From Alphaproteobacteria bacterium (GTDB lineage Bacteria; Pseudomonadota; Alphaproteobacteria; UBA828): a DNA stretch of 27,459 nt. Each line of letters begins with the position of its first letter. Position 1 is the stretch's first letter. This document shows positions 24,521-27,459 of this stretch, piece after piece. The notes under the pieces are model-generated. The model did not search any database and was not told where the DNA came from. It saw nothing but the letters and a program-made list of their open reading frames with translations. A program made the translations under genes and the position numbers. Location of the stretch: the NCBI GenBank assembly GCA_022826345.1, contig JAJDVB010000005.1, positions 1 through 27,459 on the forward strand, written 5' to 3'.

Positions 24521-25389
24521 CCGGCACAAGCGAGCGCGGTGAGGCAGACGCCGGCTGCGACGCCACGCTGCCGCCGCTCTCTGTCGTCATCGCGCGCCAC
24601 GACCTGCACCCCAAGCGCGCGCTCGGTCAGCACTTCCTGCTCGATCCAAGCTTGTGCGGGAGAATTGCACGCGCGGCCCGGCCCGCCACGCCGGCGGTCA
24701 TCCTAGAGGTTGGGCCAGGACCGGGCGGACTGACCAGGGCTCTGCTCGCCGCCGGCGCAGCCCGCGTTGTCGCGGTTGAGAAGGACCGCCGCTGCGTAGC
24801 CGCGCTCGGCGAGCTCCAGGCGCGCTATCCCGATCGGCTCGAGATCGTCGAGGGCGACGCGCTCTCCTTCGATATCGCGAGTCTCGGGTCCGACCGCATC
24901 GGGATCGTGGCGAACCTCCCCTACAACGTCGGCACGCGGCTGCTATTGCGATGGTTGGACGGAGTGGAGCGGATCGAGAGCATGACCCTCATGTTCCAGA
25001 AGGAAGTAGCGGCGCGGATCATCGCGGCGGGAGGGAAGGACTACGGCGGCCTCTCGGTGCGCGCGCAGTGGCTCTGCACCTGCGAGCGGCTGTTCGACGT
25101 GAGCCCGCGCGCCTTCGTGCCGCCGCCGGGCGTGGTCTCATCGGTGGTTCGCCTGGTGCCGCGCGCAACACCGCTCGCGCCGGCGGACCCCGACGCCCTC
25201 GATGCCGTGACTCGCGCGGCATTCGGCCAGCGCAGGAAGATGCTGCGCCGCGCCCTTCGCACCCTTACCCCGGATCCGCAGGCGCTGCTTCAGAGCGCGG
25301 GCATCTCACCCGAAGCGCGGGCGGAGACGCTCTCGGTCGCCGAATTCTGCGCTCTCGCCTGCGCCTGGGCGGCGCTGCGGCACGCTTGA
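24517..25389 (+). CDS. rsmA: 16S rRNA adenine-N6,N6-dimethyltransferase RsmA (KsgA)
   Basis: This 290-aa methyltransferase dimethylates two adjacent adenines near the 3' end of 16S rRNA during small-subunit assembly. The SAM-binding loop EVGPGPGGLTRAL (64-76) and catalytic NLPYN (133-137) are intact, as is RALGQHFLLD near the N-terminus. The only usable start is TTG 24517, which overlaps the surA stop as TTGA and gives an N-terminus about 15-20 residues longer than usual. In most proteobacteria pdxA lies between surA and rsmA; here nothing does. The C-terminal helical domain that grips the rRNA is complete. Confidence 0.95.
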   Translation: MTGTSERGEADAGCDATLPPLSVVIARHDLHPKRALGQHFLLDPSLCGRIARAARPATPAVILEVGPGPGGLTRALLAAGAARVVAVEKDRRCVAALGELQARYPDRLEIVEGDALSFDIASLGSDRIGIVANLPYNVGTRLLLRWLDGVERIESMTLMFQKEVAARIIAAGGKDYGGLSVRAQWLCTCERLFDVSPRAFVPPPGVVSSVVRLVPRATPLAPADPDALDAVTRAAFGQRRKMLRRALRTLTPDPQALLQSAGISPEARAETLSVAEFCALACAWAALRHA

Positions 25390-25481
25390 GCGCGGTAATT
25401 CCGCTTGCCAATGCGCCCGGCACGCCTTAGTCACCCTTCCATGACACGCTTTGCTCGCGAGCGACGACGAGACCCCTGACA

Positions 25482-25504
25482 CCGCGGCGCCAACGGCGCT
25501 GCGG
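25482..25504. terminator. Strong hairpin between rsmA and the acetyltransferase gene
   Basis: CCGCGGCGCC and GGCGCTGCGG pair around the loop AAC, giving a 10-bp stem with one G-U pair on the plus strand. It is followed by CATCACCACCTTGCCC, not a T tract. It lies 93 bp after the rsmA stop and may end that operon with help from Rho, or protect the 3' end. Its position 40 nt before the next start codon leaves a regulatory role for the acetyltransferase open. Confidence 0.35.
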
Positions 25505-25544
25505 CATCACCACCTTGCCCGTCCGTCGTCGAGAGCAGAGCGCC

Positions 25545-26060
25545 ATGCCCCCCATCCGCAAAGAGCGGCCGCAAGACGGCCCTGAGATCGAGTCCCTGCT
25601 GGACCGTGCCTTTGGAGCGGACCGTCATTCCCGCCCCTCCTACCGCCTGCGCGAAGGAATCGAGCCCATGTATGACCTCTGCCTCGTCGCCGAGGCTGAG
25701 GGCCGAATCCTCGGCACGATCCGGCACTGGCCTGTACGGATTGGCACAACGGGATCGGCGCTGCTGCTCGGGCCGATCGCCGTGGATCCGCCCCAAGAGG
25801 GACGCGGAATCGGCGGGCACTTGGTCCGCACCGCCCTCGATCAAGCCCGAGCGGAGGGGCATGGGGTTGTCGTCGCGGTGGGTGCGCTGGGTTATCTCGG
25901 CCGCTTCGGCTTCACGAGCGCGGAGCGCTACGGGATCACCCTGCCGGGCCTTGAGGATTCCGGCCGGCTGCTCGCGCTGGCACTTATCCCCGGCGCCCTC
26001 GACGGTGTGAACGGTGCGATAACTCGGGTCAGCCCTGAGACCGCTTCGTGCCCACCGTGA
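25545..26060 (+). CDS. GNAT family N-acetyltransferase (YhbS-like)
   Basis: This 171-aa protein has the Gcn5-related acetyltransferase fold. LLLGPIAVDP is followed by the acetyl-CoA loop EGRGIGGHLV (about 85-94), where Glu replaces the more common Gln or Arg at the first motif position. GYLGRFGF later corresponds to the YhbS-type terminal motif. The opening IRKERPQDGPEIESLL and REGIEP also fit the YhbS group. The acceptor substrate is unknown. ATG 25545 has a GAGAGCAGAG purine stretch upstream; an in-frame TTG 30 nt earlier is less likely. Its 3' end overlaps that of gmk on the other strand by 32 bp. Confidence 0.85.
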   Translation: MPPIRKERPQDGPEIESLLDRAFGADRHSRPSYRLREGIEPMYDLCLVAEAEGRILGTIRHWPVRIGTTGSALLLGPIAVDPPQEGRGIGGHLVRTALDQARAEGHGVVVAVGALGYLGRFGFTSAERYGITLPGLEDSGRLLALALIPGALDGVNGAITRVSPETASCPP

Positions 26061-26700
26061 GTTTGCGCACGAACGCGTCGAGGCCCTTCAGGCGGACCCG
26101 GCGCAGCCGCTCGGCACGAAGCACCGCGCGCACCTCTTCGACCGATCGTTCAAGCGCGGTGTTGACCACCACGTAGTCGTACTCGTCGTAGTGGCTCATC
26201 TCGTCAGCGGCGCGGCTCATGCGCTCCGCGACCACGGCAGGCGTGTCCTGAGCACGACGCCTGAGCCGTTCCTCCAGCGCCTCCAGCGACGGCGGCAGGA
26301 TGAAGATGCGGACCAAGTCGCCCTGCACGGCCTCGGCAAGCTGCTGGCTGCCCTGCCAGTCGATGTCGAAGACGACATCGCGGCCGGCATCGAGCGCGCT
26401 TTCCACCGGGTCGCGGGCGGTGCCGTACCAGTGGCCGAACACCTCCGCGCATTCCAGGAACGCCCTGCGCTCCCGCAAGCGTGCGAACCCGGCCTCGTCG
26501 ACGAAGTGATAGTCGCGGCCGTCCATCTCGTCCGGCCGCTTGGGCCGCGTCGTGTGCGAGACCGAGATTTCGACTCCGTCGCCTTCGAGCTCGACCAGGC
26601 GGCGGGTAATGGTCGTCTTGCCCGCACCGGAGGGTGAGGACAGCACCAGCAGGAGGCCGCGACGCCCAAAGGCCGGATTGTCGGTGGAGACGCTCACCAC
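26029..26700 (-). CDS. gmk: Guanylate kinase
   Basis: This 223-aa enzyme phosphorylates GMP to GDP with ATP. The P-loop SPSGAGKTT (about 22-30) has Ser in place of the first Gly. The GMP-binding region is visible as SVSHTTRPKRPDEMDGRDYHF, shown here only as a landmark at about residues 46-66. DVVFDIDWQGSQQL carries the Asp-Trp-Gln-Gly motif. Translation starts at one of two tandem GTG codons (26700 or 26697) directly after the yicC stop; GGAG lies 6 nt before the second. The yicC-gmk pairing is usual in bacteria. Because yicC is broken upstream, this essential gene must be expressed from a promoter within the yicC remnant or in the inserted DNA. Confidence 0.95.
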   Translation of the reverse strand: MVSVSTDNPAFGRRGLLLVLSSPSGAGKTTITRRLVELEGDGVEISVSHTTRPKRPDEMDGRDYHFVDEAGFARLRERRAFLECAEVFGHWYGTARDPVESALDAGRDVVFDIDWQGSQQLAEAVQGDLVRIFILPPSLEALEERLRRRAQDTPAVVAERMSRAADEMSHYDEYDYVVVNTALERSVEEVRAVLRAERLRRVRLKGLDAFVRKLTVGTKRSQG

Positions 26701-27324
26701 CTACTCCACGTTCTGCGCCTGCTCGCGGAACTGATCGATGGCGGCCTTGAGCGCGAGGCCGACCTCGGTGAGCGCCGCATCGGAGGCCTTTGAGCAGAGC
26801 GTGTTGGCCTCCCGGTTGAATTCCTGGGCCAGGAAGTCGAGCTTGCGCCCGACCGCGCTTCCCTCTTGCAGGTGGCGCACCGCCGCCGCGCAGTGGGACT
26901 TGAGCCGGTCGATCTCCTCGGTCACGTCGATCTTGACGGCGAGTAAGGCGAGCTCCGTTGCCAGCCGATCCTCGGGCACCGGCGAGCCTGCGCCGATCAA
27001 CGCCGCCACCTGCTCGCGCAGGCGCTCGCCGAGCGCCTCCTGGCGCGAGGGCGCCAACGCCTCGGCCTGATGCGTGAGCGCTGCGATCTCCTCGATCCGA
27101 CCCGAGAGTGAGGCCGCGAGCGTAGCCCCCTCAGCCCGTCGCTCGCGCACCAGCTCCGCGAGTGCCGCGTCGAGCGTCTCGAGGATGGCGCTGTCGTTCT
27201 GGGTACCTTCTGCGTCGTCCGGCGGTTCCGCCGTCTCGATGACGCCGCGCAGCGCCAACATGCCGTCGAGGCGCGGCGGCGCGATGTCATCCCGCCCGCG
27301 ATACTCGGCCGCAAGGGCGATCAT
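26701..27324 (-). pseudogene. yicC: 5'-truncated yicC (YicC/YloC family endoribonuclease)
   Basis: The surviving 207 residues match the middle and end of YicC. The C-terminal DUF1732 part (LDFLAQEFNREANTLCSKA and ending REQAQNVE) closely follows the E. coli protein (LDFMMQEFNRESNTLASK, REQIQNIE). Intact family members are about 290 aa and begin with a MIRSMTGFA-like motif; that first 80-90 residues is absent. Upstream, the frame stays open for only ten codons before an in-frame TGA, and those codons look unrelated to YicC. The ATG at 27324 therefore reflects an internal methionine, not a native start. The likely cause is an insertion or rearrangement near 27325. A chimeric assembly is the alternative. 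Confidence 0.72.
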
Positions 27325-27459
27325 ACCAAACGCGCTCCAAATTGACTCATTATCTCAATATGTTGTGGTGATGGACGGGACAACCTCCATAGACTGTGGT
27401 GATCGAGTCTCACCGTCGGAGGATGATGATGAGTGCGGCAACGCCGATAATCTGGCCGG
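27325..27459. mobile_element. Possible edge of an insertion within yicC
   Basis: At about 27325 yicC homology stops and the sequence becomes AT-richer (TTGACTCATTATCTCAATA). It carries a 9-bp direct repeat TGTGGTGAT (27364-27372 and 27395-27403), an inverted repeat GGTGA/TCACC (27398-27414) and a strong ribosome-binding site. A gene broken at the point where a new transcription unit begins facing away is the usual picture of an insertion-sequence end. No terminal inverted repeat or target duplication can be confirmed because the other end lies outside the window, and no IS family is recognised. Confidence 0.35.
27429..27459 (+). CDS. Start of an unidentified gene, cut by the window edge
   Basis: GGAGG (27418-27422) precedes three tandem ATG codons; the third, at 27429, has the best spacing (6 nt). 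The frame reads MSAATPIIWP and runs off the window. Ten residues are too few to identify the product. Its position at the yicC break makes a transposase plausible but unproved. Confidence 0.3.
   Translation, partial: MSAATPIIWP

Noticed and set aside
1..27459. CRISPR array, toxin-antitoxin pair or phage gene cluster
   Set aside because: No regularly spaced direct repeats, small overlapping gene pairs of that kind, or phage structural genes were seen on either strand.

Overview
The window reads as chromosomal DNA of a GC-rich alphaproteobacterium, probably Rhodospirillales-like. This is inferred from gene content and order, not from a database search. The main pointers are the leuS-lptE-holA block next to a DUF3576 lipoprotein, an LptD with one C-terminal cysteine, and a System I (Ccm) cytochrome c maturation set. 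Almost all of the sequence is coding and most genes are housekeeping.

Layout. (1) 139-1752 (-): a Tat-exported ABC-type solute-binding protein. (2) 2143-2715 (+): a 2-oxoglutarate/Fe(II) oxygenase, convergent with a coiled-coil porin at 2812-4074 (-); a hairpin lies between them. (3) 4396-9560 (-): ccmD-ccmE-ccmF-ccmG-ccmH-ccmI, mostly joined by 4-nt stop/start overlaps. (4) 9761-10174 (+): an EVE-domain protein. (5) 10192-15242 (-): holA, lptE, leuS, a DUF3576 lipoprotein and tRNA-Cys(GCA). (6) 15401-18998 (+): a cassette of one N-carbamoylsarcosine-amidase-like cysteine hydrolase and two amidase-signature hydrolases. (7) 19146-25389 (+): lptF-lptG-lptD-surA-rsmA, an envelope-biogenesis operon ending in a 16S rRNA methyltransferase. 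(8) 25545-26060 (+): a GNAT acetyltransferase whose end overlaps that of gmk (-); gmk directly follows a yicC gene that lacks its 5' third. (9) 27325-27459: unrelated sequence with a strong ribosome-binding site and start codon running off the window, probably the edge of an insertion.

How the genes work together. LptD and LptE form the outer-membrane LPS translocon and LptF and LptG the inner-membrane permease. SurA chaperones outer-membrane proteins such as LptD and the porin. The Ccm proteins relay heme (CcmE), ligate it (CcmF, CcmH, CcmI) and reduce the apocytochrome (CcmG, CcmH). The three-gene amidohydrolase cassette is the most likely accessory catabolic unit.

I did not find a convincing unknown defence, mobile or signalling system. 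The points most worth a second look are the broken yicC with foreign sequence beside it, the uncharacterised amidohydrolase cassette, a possible leaderless lptF transcript, and the loss of pdxA from between surA and rsmA.
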